DNA of 64,000 nt from Lysobacter prati (GCF_009765215.1 NZ_VLNV01000006.1:186001-250000), one strand, 5' to 3'; numbered from the stretch's first letter, positions 38,296-48,321 are shown. Numbers and translations are program-made. The notes: generated by a model not told the origin, from the letters alone.

Positions 38296-39108
38296 ATGAA
38301 ACTCGTCTTTCCGGGTGGCGAATACCCGCAGGTTCTGCTGGGCCACGGTATCAATCGCGTCGGCTCCGATCCTCATTCCACCATCGTCATCGACCACCCC
38401 GGCGTGTTGCCGCAGCATTGCCAGCTGCACGTGACGGCCCAGGGCGTGATGCTCGATGTGCCGCCCGGTACCGCGGTGACTGTCAACGGCCGCAAGGTGG
38501 CGGGACTGATCACGCTGCGGCCGGGCGACAGCGTCGGATTCGACCAGGTCCAGGCCAAGCTCGCCGCATTGGGTCCGGCGCCCGTGGTTGCCTTGCAATC
38601 GTCGCCAACCGGCCCTGATCTGATGCCGGCCAACGACGACCCGGGCGTGACCGCGGTTCGACCTGTGGTCCCGCGCTTCTTCCTGCGCGGTGTGTCGGCC
38701 GAGGTGTCCGGACGTAGCGACCCGCTGGTCGGCGTCATCACCGTCGGCCGCAGCAGCGAAAGCACGATGCGTTTCGATTCGCCGGGTCTGTCGCGCAACC
38801 ACGCCCGCCTGATGCCGACAGAGAGCGGCGTGCAGGTCGAGGACCTGGGTTCGAGCAACGGCAGCTTCATCAACGGCAAGCGCGTGTTGCGCGGCGAGGC
38901 GAAGGTCGGTGACGAGATCGCCTTCGATACCTTGCGTTTCCGCCTTGCCGCCACGGCGAAGGCCGAGCCGGTGCAGGTGGTTGCGGCACCGCGTGCGGCG
39001 CCGCGTAGGCGCCCGGTCTGGCCGTGGTTGCTGGCGATCGCGCTGGCCGCAGCGGCGGCTGCAGGCGCGTACGTGGTAATGGCGCCGGGCGGCCTGCAGA
39101 TGCTTTAA
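38296..39108 (+). CDS. double FHA-domain protein with C-terminal membrane span
   Basis: 270 residues from the ATG at 38296. FHA-like domain 1 (about 15-75; R-V-G-S-D-P, L-P-Q-H-C-Q-L-H-V, V-N-G-R-K-V) has a less typical S-x-x-H. Domain 2 (about 150-210; T-V-G-R-S-S-E-S-T-M, L-S-R-N-H-A-R-L, S-S-N-G-S-F-I-N-G-K) keeps all phosphothreonine-binding residues. A Pro/Arg linker and one span (about 245-262) follow. It is probably a phospho-signalling adaptor tied to the inner membrane from the cytosolic side. No kinase gene is adjacent. Convergent with nadC. Confidence 0.85.
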   Translation: MKLVFPGGEYPQVLLGHGINRVGSDPHSTIVIDHPGVLPQHCQLHVTAQGVMLDVPPGTAVTVNGRKVAGLITLRPGDSVGFDQVQAKLAALGPAPVVALQSSPTGPDLMPANDDPGVTAVRPVVPRFFLRGVSAEVSGRSDPLVGVITVGRSSESTMRFDSPGLSRNHARLMPTESGVQVEDLGSSNGSFINGKRVLRGEAKVGDEIAFDTLRFRLAATAKAEPVQVVAAPRAAPRRRPVWPWLLAIALAAAAAAGAYVVMAPGGLQML

Positions 39109-39129
39109 GCAAGCCCGGACGCGGCCGCC

Positions 39130-39999
39130 TCAGGCAGGCGGCGGGCCGAGCTTGAGCGAAAGGTCGATGGCGCGGACGTGCTTGGTGAGTCCGCCAATGG
39201 AAATGCAGTCGACGCCGTCCTCGGCAATCGAGCGCAGGGTCTGCATGTCGACACCGCCGGAGACCTCCAGCGGGATGCGCCGGTTGAAGGGCGCGCCCGA
39301 AGCGATGCGCACGGCCTCGCGGCGCATGTCCGCATCGAAGTCGTCGATCAGGATGCGGTCGCAGCCTTCCTGCAGTGCTTCTTCCAGTTGCGCGATCGTC
39401 TCCACTTCCACGATCAGCGGCAGCTGCGGATGCATCGCTCGCGCGGCGCGGATGGCGGCAGTCAGCGAGCCAGCGGCGCGGACGTGGTTTTCCTTGAGCA
39501 TCACCGCATCGAACAGGCCGATGCGGTGGTTCACGCCGCCACCGACGCGCACAGCGTACTTCTGCGCCAGGCGCAGGCCCGGGATGGTCTTGCGTGTGTC
39601 GAGGATCTTCGCGACGGTGCCGCGCACGGCATCGACGTAGGCCGCGGTGGTGGTCGCGGTACCGGACAGGGTCTGCAGGAAGTTCAGCGAGGCGCGCTCG
39701 GCACTGACCAAGGCGCGGGAACGGCCCTGCAGGATGGCCAACACGGTGCCCTTGGCGACGCGGTCACCCTCGGCGACACGCCAGTCGATGCGCACGTCCG
39801 GATCGAGTGCGCGATGGCAGGCGTCGAACCAGGGGCGGCCGCACACCACCGCGTCTTCCTTGCACAGCAGGTAGGCGCTGTCGGCGGAATCGGGCAGCAG
39901 CGCGGCGGTGACGTCGCCACTGCCGAGGTCCTCGGCCAGTGCGCGGGCGACGTCGGCGGCAACGACCTCGGCCGGGGGCGGGGCGAACGGCGTGCTCAT
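39130..39999 (-). CDS. nadC: nicotinate-nucleotide pyrophosphorylase (carboxylating)
   Basis: 289 residues from the ATG at 39999. Family landmarks: E-D-L-G-S-G-D-V-T near 25, E-R-A-S-L-N-F-L-Q-T-L-S-G-T-A-T near 105, D-T-R-K-T-I-P-G-L-R near 138, G-G-G-V-N-H-R-I-G-L near 155, E-V-E-T near 205 and the C-terminal G-G-V-D / S-I-G-G-L-T-K. It converts quinolinate and PRPP to nicotinate mononucleotide in NAD synthesis. Start overlaps the Trm112-like gene by 4 bp. Confidence 0.97.
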   Translation of the reverse strand: MSTPFAPPPAEVVAADVARALAEDLGSGDVTAALLPDSADSAYLLCKEDAVVCGRPWFDACHRALDPDVRIDWRVAEGDRVAKGTVLAILQGRSRALVSAERASLNFLQTLSGTATTTAAYVDAVRGTVAKILDTRKTIPGLRLAQKYAVRVGGGVNHRIGLFDAVMLKENHVRAAGSLTAAIRAARAMHPQLPLIVEVETIAQLEEALQEGCDRILIDDFDADMRREAVRIASGAPFNRRIPLEVSGGVDMQTLRSIAEDGVDCISIGGLTKHVRAIDLSLKLGPPPA

Positions 40000-40265
40000 G
40001 CGCCCGGGAAGGCGTCGACCTGGGCGGTGGCGATGGCCTCCTCGGCCAGCAGCACCGGAATGCCGTCGTCGATACGGTAGGCGAGCTTGCGGTCGCGGGT
40101 GACCAGCGCCTCCTTGATGGCATCGGCCTGGGCACTGCCGTCGCCGCGGACGACGCCGCCGGCCTGGATCGCGGCGTTCAGGGCCTGCAGGCCACGGCCG
40201 TCCAGCAGTTGCAGGGGCTGACGGGTGGTCGGGCAGACGAGCAGGTCGAGCAGCTTGCGATCCAT
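39996..40265 (-). CDS. Trm112-family small protein
   Basis: 89 residues from the ATG at 40265. [14 protein letters not shown] at the N-terminus and the C-terminal [15 protein letters not shown] are the Trm112/YcaR pattern. Only one of the usual Cys is left, so zinc binding is doubtful. The middle (about 25-60) has an insertion typical of xanthomonad forms. Role unknown in bacteria. Followed by nadC with ATGA overlap. Confidence 0.85.
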   Translation of the reverse strand: MDRKLLDLLVCPTTRQPLQLLDGRGLQALNAAIQAGGVVRGDGSAQADAIKEALVTRDRKLAYRIDDGIPVLLAEEAIATAQVDAFPGA

Positions 40266-40329
40266 ACGGTGTGATGCCGGGAGAACGGAACAGGCGGTTA
40301 GAATACGTCTTTGCACCAAGGCTCGACCA

Positions 40330-40833
40330 ATGTCCGAATCTGATGTGGCCCCGCTGGTGGGCATCGTGATGGGCTCGCGCTCCGACTGGGAGACGATGCA
40401 GCACGCTGCCGCCAGGCTGGAGGCGCTGGGCGTCCCGCATGAGATCCGCGTGGTCTCGGCGCATCGCACCCCCGACGTGCTGTTCGACTACGCCGCCACG
40501 GCGCAGTCGCGCGGCCTGCGCGCGATCATCGCCGGCGCGGGCGGTGCAGCCCACTTGCCGGGCATGCTCGCCGCCAAGACCGCCGTGCCGGTGCTGGGCG
40601 TGCCGGTGCAGAGCAAGGCGCTCAACGGCATGGACTCGCTGCTGTCGATCGTGCAGATGCCCGCTGGCATTCCGGTGGCGACCTTTGCCATCGGCAACGC
40701 CGGTGCCGCCAATGCCGCGCTGTTCGCCGCTGCCATGCTCGCCGTCGAGCACGCGGCGATCGGCGCCGCGCTCGAGACGTTCCGCACGCGCCAGACCGAC
40801 GACGTGCTCGCCAACGACGATCCGCGGAAATGA
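40330..40833 (+). CDS. purE: N5-carboxyaminoimidazole ribonucleotide mutase
   Basis: 167 residues. Class I PurE motifs are complete: [10 protein letters not shown] near 14-23, V-S-A-H-R-T-P near 43, [11 protein letters not shown] near 73, and [12 protein letters not shown]. It moves the carboxylate of N5-CAIR to form CAIR in purine synthesis. The stop overlaps the purK start (ATGA). A TAGAAT -10-like box lies at 40299-40304. Confidence 0.97.
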   Translation: MSESDVAPLVGIVMGSRSDWETMQHAAARLEALGVPHEIRVVSAHRTPDVLFDYAATAQSRGLRAIIAGAGGAAHLPGMLAAKTAVPVLGVPVQSKALNGMDSLLSIVQMPAGIPVATFAIGNAGAANAALFAAAMLAVEHAAIGAALETFRTRQTDDVLANDDPRK

Positions 40834-41975
40834 CCACGGTCGGCATCCTTGGTGGCGGGCAGCTGGCCCGCATGCTCGCGCTTTCGGGTGCGCCGCTCGG
40901 CTTGCGCTTCCTGGTGATGGATAACGTCGCCGATGCCTGCGCGGGCCAGTTTGCGCCGATGGTCGTGGGTGACTATCGCGACGAAACCACGCTGGCCGAA
41001 TTCGCCTCGCGCGTCGACGTGGCCACGTTCGATTTCGAGAACGTGCCGGCCGAATCGGCGCAGTGGTTGAGCGAGCGGGTGCGGGTGTTCCCGAATCCGC
41101 GCGCGCTGGCGACGGCGCAGGACCGGTTGGCCGAGAAGACCCTGTTCCAGCAGCTGGGCATCCCGGTGCCGCCATTTGCCGCCATCGACACGCGCGAGCA
41201 GCTCGACGCCGCGATCGCGCAGATCGGCACGCCCTGCATCCTCAAGACCCGGCGCCTGGGCTACGACGGCAAGGGTCAGTTCCGCATCAAGTCGCCTGCC
41301 GACGCCGATGCCGCATGGGACGCGCTGGGCGCGCAGGCGAGCAAGGTCGGGCTGATCCTGGAAGGATTCATCCACTTTGAGCGTGAGTTGTCGGTGGTGG
41401 CAGTGCGCGGTCGCGATGGCGAGTTCCGCACCTGGCCGCTGACCGAGAACTGGCATGTCGACGGTGTTCTGTCGGCCAGCCTCGCACCTGCACGTGTCGA
41501 CAGCGCATTGGGGCAGGTCGCCTACGAGCATGCCCGCAAGCTGGGTGAAGCGCTGGATTACGTTGGCGTGTTCGCGCTTGAGTTGTTCTGCCGCGACGGT
41601 GAACTGCTCGCCAACGAACTGGCGCCGCGCGTGCACAACTCCGGCCATTGGACGATTGAAGGCAGCGAGACCTCGCAGTTCCAGAACCACCTGCGCGCGG
41701 TGCTCGGCCTGCCGCTGGGCGACACCCGCATGGTTGGCCTTGCCTGCATGCTCAACTGGATCGGCGAGATGCCGTCGGCAACGCCGGTCCTGGCCGAGCC
41801 GGGTGGCCACTGGCACGACTACGGCAAGTTGCCGCGGGCCGGGCGCAAGGTCGGCCACGCCACCGTGCGTGCCGATTCCGCGCAGGCGCTGGCGACCTCG
41901 CTGCAACGCGTGGGCGAAGGCCTGGGCCGACAGGCGCAGGTCGATCCGGTGATCGCGGCGCTGGCACGTTCTTAG
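40830..41975 (+). CDS. purK: N5-carboxyaminoimidazole ribonucleotide synthase
   Basis: 381 residues. It begins with the conserved [13 protein letters not shown], and has the D-F-E-N-V-P strand near 70, ATP-grasp residues ([13 protein letters not shown] near 135) and [16 protein letters not shown] near 265. It makes N5-CAIR from AIR, bicarbonate and ATP, the substrate of PurE. Coupled to purE by a 4-bp overlap. Confidence 0.97.
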   Translation: MTTVGILGGGQLARMLALSGAPLGLRFLVMDNVADACAGQFAPMVVGDYRDETTLAEFASRVDVATFDFENVPAESAQWLSERVRVFPNPRALATAQDRLAEKTLFQQLGIPVPPFAAIDTREQLDAAIAQIGTPCILKTRRLGYDGKGQFRIKSPADADAAWDALGAQASKVGLILEGFIHFERELSVVAVRGRDGEFRTWPLTENWHVDGVLSASLAPARVDSALGQVAYEHARKLGEALDYVGVFALELFCRDGELLANELAPRVHNSGHWTIEGSETSQFQNHLRAVLGLPLGDTRMVGLACMLNWIGEMPSATPVLAEPGGHWHDYGKLPRAGRKVGHATVRADSAQALATSLQRVGEGLGRQAQVDPVIAALARS

Positions 41976-42000
41976 CGCTCGCCAACATCGCCAGCAACGC

Positions 42001-42025
42001 AAACGGCCGGGTTTTCCCGGCCGTT
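42001..42025. terminator. two-way terminator between purK and sodB
   Basis: Perfect hairpin AAACGGCCGGG / CCCGGCCGTTT with TTT(T) loop, flanked by A and T tracts, so it can act on both convergent transcripts. Confidence 0.8.
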
Positions 42026-42045
42026 TGCTTATGAAGCAGACGCTG

Positions 42046-42624
42046 TTACTTCAGGTTCGCAGCCACGAAGTCCCAGTTGACCAGGTTCCAGAACGCTTCG
42101 AGATACTTCGGACGAGCGTTGCGGTAGTCGATGTAGTACGCGTGCTCCCATACATCGCAGGTCAACAGCGGGGTGTCGTCGCCGGTCAGCGGGGTGGCGG
42201 CGTTGGAGGTGCTGACCAGGGCCAGCGAACCGTCAGGGCGCTGCACCAGCCAGCCCCAGCCCGAACCAAACGTGCCGACCGAAACCTTGGTGAACTCTTC
42301 CTTGAACTTGGCGAAGTCGCCGAAGGCCTTGGTGATCAGCTCAGCCAGCTTGCCGCCGGGTTCGCCACCGCCGTTGGGTGCCAGGCAGTTCCAGTAGAAG
42401 GTGTGGTTCCAGATCTGGGCGGCGTTGTTGAACATGCCGCCCTGCGACTTGCGGATGATCTCCTCGAGCGCCATGCCGGCGAACTCGGTGCCCTCGATCA
42501 TCTTGTTGAGGTTGTCGACGTAGGTCTTGTGGTGCTTGCCGTAGTGGAAGTCGATGGTTTCGCCGGAGATGTGCGGTTCGAGCGCGGTGCGGTCGTAGGG
42601 CAGGGCGGGCAGTTCGATGGCCAT
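42046..42624 (-). CDS. sodB: iron superoxide dismutase
   Basis: 192 residues from the ATG at 42624. Fe-type landmarks: [10 protein letters not shown] start, [28 protein letters not shown] (the Gln before W-N-H is typical of Fe-SOD), G-S-G-W-G-W-L-V, and [11 protein letters not shown]. It removes superoxide in the cytosol. Divergent from grxD. Confidence 0.96.
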   Translation of the reverse strand: MAIELPALPYDRTALEPHISGETIDFHYGKHHKTYVDNLNKMIEGTEFAGMALEEIIRKSQGGMFNNAAQIWNHTFYWNCLAPNGGGEPGGKLAELITKAFGDFAKFKEEFTKVSVGTFGSGWGWLVQRPDGSLALVSTSNAATPLTGDDTPLLTCDVWEHAYYIDYRNARPKYLEAFWNLVNWDFVAANLK

Positions 42625-42783
42625 TGCGGGCTCCAGAGGGCTGGCTAAGGGGAGGGCCGGGGGCGATATCCGGGGTGCCGGAGCGTCCGCGGCTCGGGAA
42701 GGCTTACAATTGGACATTCTATCCCCACGCTTCGTTGCCGTGCCGTCAAAGGTGCGCAACGCACCATCGCAGGAGTTGCACCC

Positions 42784-43104
42784 ATGTCCGTTATGGAGCG
42801 GATCCAGGCTGAAGTCGAAAGCCATCCGATCGTCCTTTTCATGAAGGGGACGGCGCAGTTCCCGATGTGCGGCTTCTCCAGCCGCGCGGTGCAGGCGCTC
42901 AAGTCCGCCGGTGCGGACGAGCTGCACACCGTCAACGTGCTCGAGGATCCGGAGATTCGCGCCAACCTGCCGCGCTATTCGAACTGGCCGACGTTCCCGC
43001 AGTTGTTCATCCACGGCGAGCTGATCGGCGGTTGCGACATCACCATGGAACTGTTCGAGTCCGGTGAGCTGGCGCGCATGATCAGCGAGACCCACAGCCA
43101 GTGA
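42784..43104 (+). CDS. grxD: monothiol glutaredoxin (CGFS type)
   Basis: 106 residues. The active site C-G-F-S begins at Cys 29 ([12 protein letters not shown]), with W-P-T-F-P-Q-L-F-I and G-G-C-D-I-T-M-E-L as glutathione-binding parts. Such proteins carry [2Fe-2S] clusters and deliver them to targets. A TACAAT box at 42705-42710 may be its -10. Its TGA overlaps the GTG of the next gene. Confidence 0.96.
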   Translation: MSVMERIQAEVESHPIVLFMKGTAQFPMCGFSSRAVQALKSAGADELHTVNVLEDPEIRANLPRYSNWPTFPQLFIHGELIGGCDITMELFESGELARMISETHSQ

Positions 43105-43871
43105 GTCCTGCAGTGGACCGCGCGCTCGACGGTCGCGTCATCCTCGTTACCGGTGCCCACGGCGGCCTCGGCCAGGCCGCGGCGCTGGCGTGCGCGCGCG
43201 CCGGCGCGACGGTCGTGCTGCTCGGACGCAAATTGCCGAAGTTGAACCGCGTGTACGACGCACTGGTCCAGGCCGGCCCTGAGCCGATGCTGTATCCGCT
43301 CGACCTGGAAGGTGCGTCGCCCGACGACTACGCCGAGCTGGCACAGCGACTGGAGAGCGAGGTGGGGCGCCTGGACGGCGTGCTGCACTGCGCCGCAGAG
43401 TTCGCCGGACTGACGCCGCTGGCGCAGACCGACCCTGCCGTGTTCGCCCGCGCGATCCACGTCAACCTCACCGCGCCGTGGTGGCTGACACAGGCCTGCT
43501 TGCCATTGCTCGGCAAGGCGCCTGATGCGGCCGTGGTGTTCGTGCTCGATGATCCGGCACGCATCGGCAAGGCCTATTGGGGTGGCTATGGCGTGGCCAA
43601 GCAGGGTCTTGCCAGTCTGGTCGGAACGCTCCACGGTGAACTGGCCAACACGTCGGTGCGCGTGGCCGGCTTGCAGCCCGGCCCGATGCGCACACCGCTA
43701 CGCGCCAAGGCCTACGTCGAAGAGAACGACCGGGCCGCCACCGAGCCGTCGGCATATGCCGCCGCCTGTGTCACCCTGCTGTCGCCGGCGGGTGCGGCCC
43801 ATCGTGGCCAGGTGTGGAATCCTCCGGCTGCCACTGCGCTGCCGACGTTGCCGACACTTTCCGGCCCCTGA
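43101..43871 (+). CDS. short-chain dehydrogenase/reductase (YciK-like)
   Basis: 256 residues with a GTG start overlapping the grxD stop. It has Rossmann motif T-G-A-H-G-G-L-G (about residues 17-24), the N-(V/L)-T-A-P-W-W strand region, and the active-site Y-G-V-A-K (Y-x3-K) near 160; Y-W-G-G is next to it. The closing P-G-P-M-R-T-P-L is a usual SDR element. It resembles YciK, an oxidoreductase of unknown substrate. Likely co-translated with grxD. Confidence 0.9.
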   Translation: MSPAVDRALDGRVILVTGAHGGLGQAAALACARAGATVVLLGRKLPKLNRVYDALVQAGPEPMLYPLDLEGASPDDYAELAQRLESEVGRLDGVLHCAAEFAGLTPLAQTDPAVFARAIHVNLTAPWWLTQACLPLLGKAPDAAVVFVLDDPARIGKAYWGGYGVAKQGLASLVGTLHGELANTSVRVAGLQPGPMRTPLRAKAYVEENDRAATEPSAYAAACVTLLSPAGAAHRGQVWNPPAATALPTLPTLSGP

Positions 43872-43895
43872 CGCCACACAGATGACGCCACGCCC

Positions 43896-44492
43896 ATGAC
43901 GATTGCCTCGGCAGCGCTGCTGCTGTTCCTGATCCTGGATCCGCTCGGCAACGTGCCGGTGTTCCTGAGCCTGCTGCGTGGCCTGCCACCCAGGCGCCAG
44001 CGGATCGTGCTGGCGCGCGAGCTGCTGATCGCGCTGGCCGTGCTGATGATGTTCCTGTGGGGCGGCAAGTACGCCCTGGAACTGATGCACCTGCGCCAGG
44101 AGTCGGTCTCGATAGCGGGGGGCATCGTCCTGTTCCTGATCGGCATCCGCATGATCTTCCCGCCGCCGGAAGGGCTGATGGGCGAGATCCCGGACGGCGA
44201 GCCTTTCATCGTGCCGATGGCCATCCCGCTGGTGGCGGGACCGTCGGGCATGGCGGCGGTGATGCTGATGGGCAGCAACGAGCCCGCCCGCCTGGGCGAA
44301 TGGAGCCTGGCCCTGCTGATCGCCTGGGGGGCGACCGCGGCAATCCTCTTCAGCGCGACCCTGCTCTACAAGCTGATGGGCATCCGCGCGCTGACCGCGA
44401 TCGAGCGCCTGATGGGCATGCTGCTGGTGGCCATCTCGGTGCAGATGTTCCTGGACGGCCTGGGCACCTACCTGCAGATTGCGCCCCCCTGA
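43896..44492 (+). CDS. MarC/YhgN-family inner-membrane protein
   Basis: 198 residues with six predicted spans. MarC family landmarks are L-I-L-D-P-L-G-N-V-P-V-F-L-S-L-L near the N-terminus, S-I-A-G-G-I-V-L-F-L-I-G-I-R-M-I-F, and P-M-A-I-P-L-V-A-G-P-S-G-M-A-A-V-M-L. The family was first annotated as antibiotic resistance proteins, but the function is not established. It begins 24 bp after the SDR gene. Confidence 0.9.
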   Translation: MTIASAALLLFLILDPLGNVPVFLSLLRGLPPRRQRIVLARELLIALAVLMMFLWGGKYALELMHLRQESVSIAGGIVLFLIGIRMIFPPPEGLMGEIPDGEPFIVPMAIPLVAGPSGMAAVMLMGSNEPARLGEWSLALLIAWGATAAILFSATLLYKLMGIRALTAIERLMGMLLVAISVQMFLDGLGTYLQIAPP

Positions 44493-44779
44493 CCCCGGCC
44501 TCGTTGGCCGGCCTGGCTCTGCCGGAACCCAGCCAAATGCTCCTGGCGCAACGCCAGCGACCGCTGCGGTCATCCTTTGCCGCCCATGGCGATTCTTGAC
44601 AGTCGTCACGACTCTGTCACAAGCCCCACCTAGCCTGTTAAACTACTGTTAACAAACGGGTAGGGGGCCCCCACCCACCGGGTGTTGGGGCAACGCAATC
44701 TCGCCGTATCTGCCTCGCGGAGGACACCTCCGCGGGCAACGCTTTTTCTCCTTTGATCTCACGCATGAGGCCATCTGCA
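44493..44779. promoter_or_regulatory. upstream region of the TonB receptor gene
   Basis: Contains TTGACA at 44596-44601, the inverted repeat GTTAA-N7-TTAAC (44637-44653) and a stable hairpin CGCGGAGG-ACA-CCTCCGCG (44716-44734) that is followed, 7 bases later, by a T5 run. The hairpin would lie in the 5' leader. Promoter assignment is uncertain because no good -10 lies 17 bp after the TTGACA. Confidence 0.4.
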
Positions 44780-47700
44780 ATGACCCATCCGAACCGCGTA
44801 CGGTTGTCCAAGCTGACGCTTGGCTTGCTCGCCGCCCTTGCCACTGCGCCTGTCTTCGCACAGGCCACGTCCGCCGGTGTCGGCGGCACGGTGATCAGTG
44901 CCGGCGGCCAGCCGGTTGCCGGCGCCGAAGTCACCATCACCCACGTCGAGTCGGGCACGGTCAGCCGCGCCACCACGGACGCCAGCGGCCGTTACAGCGC
45001 ACGCGGTCTGCGCGTCGGTGGCCCGTACACGGTCAACATCACCAAGTCGGGTGAGGGCACCAGGACCGAAGACGGCGTCTATCTCGATCTGAACAAGGTC
45101 AATACCGTCAACGCTGCCCTGACCGGCGACCTGACCACGCTTGAGACAGTTACTGCTGTTTCGATGGGCGGCTCGGAACTGTTCAGCGCGACCAGGATGG
45201 GCGCCGGCACGTCGGTCAGCCGCGAGGCCATCGAGTCCCTGCCGTCGGCGACCGGCAACATCCAGGACTACATGCGCCTGGATCCGCGCGTGACCTTCAC
45301 CGACCGCGCCTCGGGCTCGATGTCTGCCGGCGGCATGAACCCGCGCTTCAACAAGATCAGCATCGACGGCGTCTCGGCCAGCGACACCTTCGGCCTGGAA
45401 GGCAACAACATGCCGACCCAGCGCCAGCCGGTGTCGATGGAAGCCATCGAAGCGGTCGACATCAACGTGTCGAACTATGACGTGACCTACTCCGGTGCGG
45501 CCGGCGCGAACGTCAATGCCGTGACCAAGTCCGGCACCAACGAGTTTCACGGCTCGATCTACGGCAGCTACCGCGACGGCGACTGGTTCGGCGACTACCC
45601 GACCCGCGTGGCCGGCAGCACGCTGGATCTCACCGGCAAGCCGTTCGACGAGTTCAAGGACGAGACCACCTACGGTGTGACCTTCGGCGGTCCGGTCATC
45701 AAGGACAAGCTGTTCTTCTTCGCCAACTACGAGAAGTTCAAGCAGACCGACATCGGTCCGGCCGGCAAGGACGAAGGCTCCAATCCCCTCGCCGTCATCG
45801 GCGCCGACTTCACCGCCACCGACGTGGCGCGCGTGCAGGACATCGCGAGCAATATCTGGGGCTTCGACCCGGGTAGTACCTCGGGCACCGGCGACACCGA
45901 GCTGGAAGAGTACGCAGTCAAGTTCGACTGGAACATCAACGACGCGCACCGCGCCAGCTTCCGCTACAGCAAGCTGGAGCAGAACCGCGTTCGTCCGGAA
46001 GCTTCCACCGCCAGCGTACTGGCGCTGAGCTCGAACTGGTACAACCACGTCAAGACCGTCGAAAGCTACGTCGGCCAGCTCTTCAGCGACTGGACCGACA
46101 CGTTCTCGACCGAGTTGAAGGTGTCCTACCGCGATTACTCGGCCGTTCGCGTCGCTCCTACGACCGCGCCGACCATCTCGGTCTTCTACGACGACGGCAA
46201 CCCGGCAACCGCCATCAACACCGGCGACGCCATCCGCCTGGGTACCGAGCGCAGCACGCCGGGCAACACGCTGCTGACCGAAACCTGGAACTACTTCGGT
46301 GCCGCCACCTGGACGCTGGGTGACCACGACCTCAAGCTCGGCGCGGAGTACAGCGAGAACGAGATCTACAACTACTTCCTGCAGGACTCGTGGGGCAACT
46401 ACAGCTTCTACGTGCCGAAGGTGGGTGGCGTCAGCGACTACGGCAACCTGACCCGCGGCCAGTACTTCGACTACGATCTGCAGACCAACCCGACCGATCC
46501 GAACGCGATCGCTGCCCGCTACAAGGACAAGCGCCTGGGCCTGTTCGTGCAGGACACCTGGTTCGTCTCGCCGAACCTGACGCTGACCTTCGGCGTGCGT
46601 GCCGACCAGCCGGAAGCGACGCCGGCCCCGCCGTTCAACGCCTGCTTCGCCTCGGCGCGCGTGGCCAACGGTGCCGGCCCGGCCAGCTGCCCGAACGGCG
46701 GCTTCGGTCTGGACAACACCAACACCTATAGCGACGACTACATCATCCAGCCGCGCTTCGGCTTCAACTACACCTTTGACTGGGAGCGTCCGGCCCAGCT
46801 GCGCGGTGGCATCGGCCTGTTCCAGGGCGACGCTCCGCAGGTGTGGGTGGGTAACTCCTACAGCAGCACCGGCATGAACTACATCGCCTACGGCACGCCG
46901 GGCACGTGGTCGGCCACCAGCTCGCAGGTCATCAACTGCATGGGCACCGGCGCCAACGGCTACACCCCGGGCGTCGGCTGCAACAACGGCGTGAACTTCA
47001 GTGCCGACGGCCTCAACCAGCCGATCCCGCGCACCGGCACGGGCATCCGCAACGTCAACACGATCGCAGACGATTTCGAGCTGCCGTCGGTGTGGAAGGC
47101 CAACCTCGGCATGGACGTCGAGACCCCGTGGAACGGCATCGTTGCGACCGGTGAGCTCGTGCTGACCGACATCAAGAACGGCCTGTTCTACCGCAGCCTC
47201 AACGTCGGCCCGGGCTTCCTGGGTCCGGACGGTCGCGTGATGTACTTCAACCCGGTCGGTAACAAGAACACCGGTTCGCGTTTCAACAACAACAGCTACT
47301 TCGGCGACGTCTACCTGTTGGAGAACACCAACAAGGGCAAGGGCCAGCAGTTGACCGTGGGCCTGCAGCAACCGCGCGTCGACAGCGACTGGTCCTGGAG
47401 CCTGTACTACACGTACACCAACGCGGAAGAAGTGTCCGCGCTGACCAGCTCGACCGCCGGTTCCGGTTACGGCTCACAGCTGGGCTTCAACATCAATGAG
47501 CCGACCAGCTCGACCGCCCGTTACGAGATCCGCGACCGCATCAGCGGTACGCTGAACTGGGACCACAAGTTCTTCGGCGATTACAACACCCACGTCGGTA
47601 TGTTCTACGAAGGCCGCAGCGGCCGTCCGTACAGCTATATCTTCAGCGGTGACGCCAACGGCGACGGTCGTACCTTCAACGACCTGTTCTACGTGCCGGC

Positions 47701-48199
47701 GGGCCCGGGCGATGTGCAGTTCGGCACGCTGGCAGCCAACGGCACCTTCACCGCCAATCCGGCGATGGAACAGGCGTTCTACAACTGGCTCGCCACGCAG
47801 ACCGATCTGAACGCCTACCGCGGCAAGGTCGCTCCGGAGAATGGCTTCCGCGCAAGCTGGGTCAACACCTTCGACGTGCGCATCAGCCAGGAGCTGCCGG
47901 GCTTCTTCAAGGGCCACAAGTCGGAGGTCTGGTTCGACATCCAGAACGTCGGCAACCTGCTGAACAAGGATTGGGGCCACATCATCGACTACGGCTTCAA
48001 CGCCAACCTCGCTGCGGCCAGCCTGGTCGGCATCGATCCGAAAACCGGCAAGTACGTGTACACGTACCGCGGCAACGGCCCGACCGGTCAGCCGGAGTTC
48101 GGCCAGACCACCGCGAAGGGCATTCCGACCAACGCAGACGGCCAGACCAACGGCATCTCGCAGTGGTCGCTGTCGGTGGGTCTGCGCTACGAGTTCTAA
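44780..48199 (+). CDS. Oar-like TonB-dependent outer-membrane receptor
   Basis: 1139 residues from the ATG at 44780, which has GAGG 9 bases ahead. The signal peptide ends in A-P-V-F-A-Q-A. Residues about 25-105 form a carboxypeptidase-regulatory-like domain (G-G-T-V-I-S-A-G-G-Q-P-V-A-G-A-E-V). The plug (about 115-245; R-F-N-K-I-S-I-D-G-V, D-V-T-Y-S-G-A-A-G-A-N-V-N-A-V-T-K-S-G) and a large beta-barrel ending in S-V-G-L-R-Y-E-F follow. The Oar group of xanthomonads and myxobacteria takes up or exports large substrates; the ligand is unknown. A terminator follows. Confidence 0.94.
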   Translation: MTHPNRVRLSKLTLGLLAALATAPVFAQATSAGVGGTVISAGGQPVAGAEVTITHVESGTVSRATTDASGRYSARGLRVGGPYTVNITKSGEGTRTEDGVYLDLNKVNTVNAALTGDLTTLETVTAVSMGGSELFSATRMGAGTSVSREAIESLPSATGNIQDYMRLDPRVTFTDRASGSMSAGGMNPRFNKISIDGVSASDTFGLEGNNMPTQRQPVSMEAIEAVDINVSNYDVTYSGAAGANVNAVTKSGTNEFHGSIYGSYRDGDWFGDYPTRVAGSTLDLTGKPFDEFKDETTYGVTFGGPVIKDKLFFFANYEKFKQTDIGPAGKDEGSNPLAVIGADFTATDVARVQDIASNIWGFDPGSTSGTGDTELEEYAVKFDWNINDAHRASFRYSKLEQNRVRPEASTASVLALSSNWYNHVKTVESYVGQLFSDWTDTFSTELKVSYRDYSAVRVAPTTAPTISVFYDDGNPATAINTGDAIRLGTERSTPGNTLLTETWNYFGAATWTLGDHDLKLGAEYSENEIYNYFLQDSWGNYSFYVPKVGGVSDYGNLTRGQYFDYDLQTNPTDPNAIAARYKDKRLGLFVQDTWFVSPNLTLTFGVRADQPEATPAPPFNACFASARVANGAGPASCPNGGFGLDNTNTYSDDYIIQPRFGFNYTFDWERPAQLRGGIGLFQGDAPQVWVGNSYSSTGMNYIAYGTPGTWSATSSQVINCMGTGANGYTPGVGCNNGVNFSADGLNQPIPRTGTGIRNVNTIADDFELPSVWKANLGMDVETPWNGIVATGELVLTDIKNGLFYRSLNVGPGFLGPDGRVMYFNPVGNKNTGSRFNNNSYFGDVYLLENTNKGKGQQLTVGLQQPRVDSDWSWSLYYTYTNAEEVSALTSSTAGSGYGSQLGFNINEPTSSTARYEIRDRISGTLNWDHKFFGDYNTHVGMFYEGRSGRPYSYIFSGDANGDGRTFNDLFYVPAGPGDVQFGTLAANGTFTANPAMEQAFYNWLATQTDLNAYRGKVAPENGFRASWVNTFDVRISQELPGFFKGHKSEVWFDIQNVGNLLNKDWGHIIDYGFNANLAAASLVGIDPKTGKYVYTYRGNGPTGQPEFGQTTAKGIPTNADGQTNGISQWSLSVGLRYEF

Positions 48200-48226
48200 G
48201 GCGGAATTGGTCTACAGGTAGTCGAG

Positions 48227-48256
48227 AAACGGCCGGGGAAACCCGGCCGTTTTCTT
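48227..48256 (+). terminator. intrinsic terminator after the TonB receptor gene
   Basis: 11-bp arms AAACGGCCGGG / CCCGGCCGTTT with GAAA loop, then TTTCTTTT. Similar to the hairpins at 42001 and 62421. Confidence 0.88.
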
Positions 48257-48321
48257 TTATGGGGGGACAGAGCTAGAGTCGCTCTGGATAAACGACGAAT
48301 GAAACACAGAGCAGGAGCACG

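Noticed and set aside
39996-41175. Upstream extension of the nadC frame into purE-purK
   Set aside because: NadC homology starts at the ATG at 39999; the extension is antisense to purE and purK and in another frame than the Trm112-like gene.
44759-47371. 870-codon minus-strand frame over the TonB receptor gene
   Set aside because: Val/Ala/Arg-rich shadow of the receptor's coding strand with no recognisable domain.
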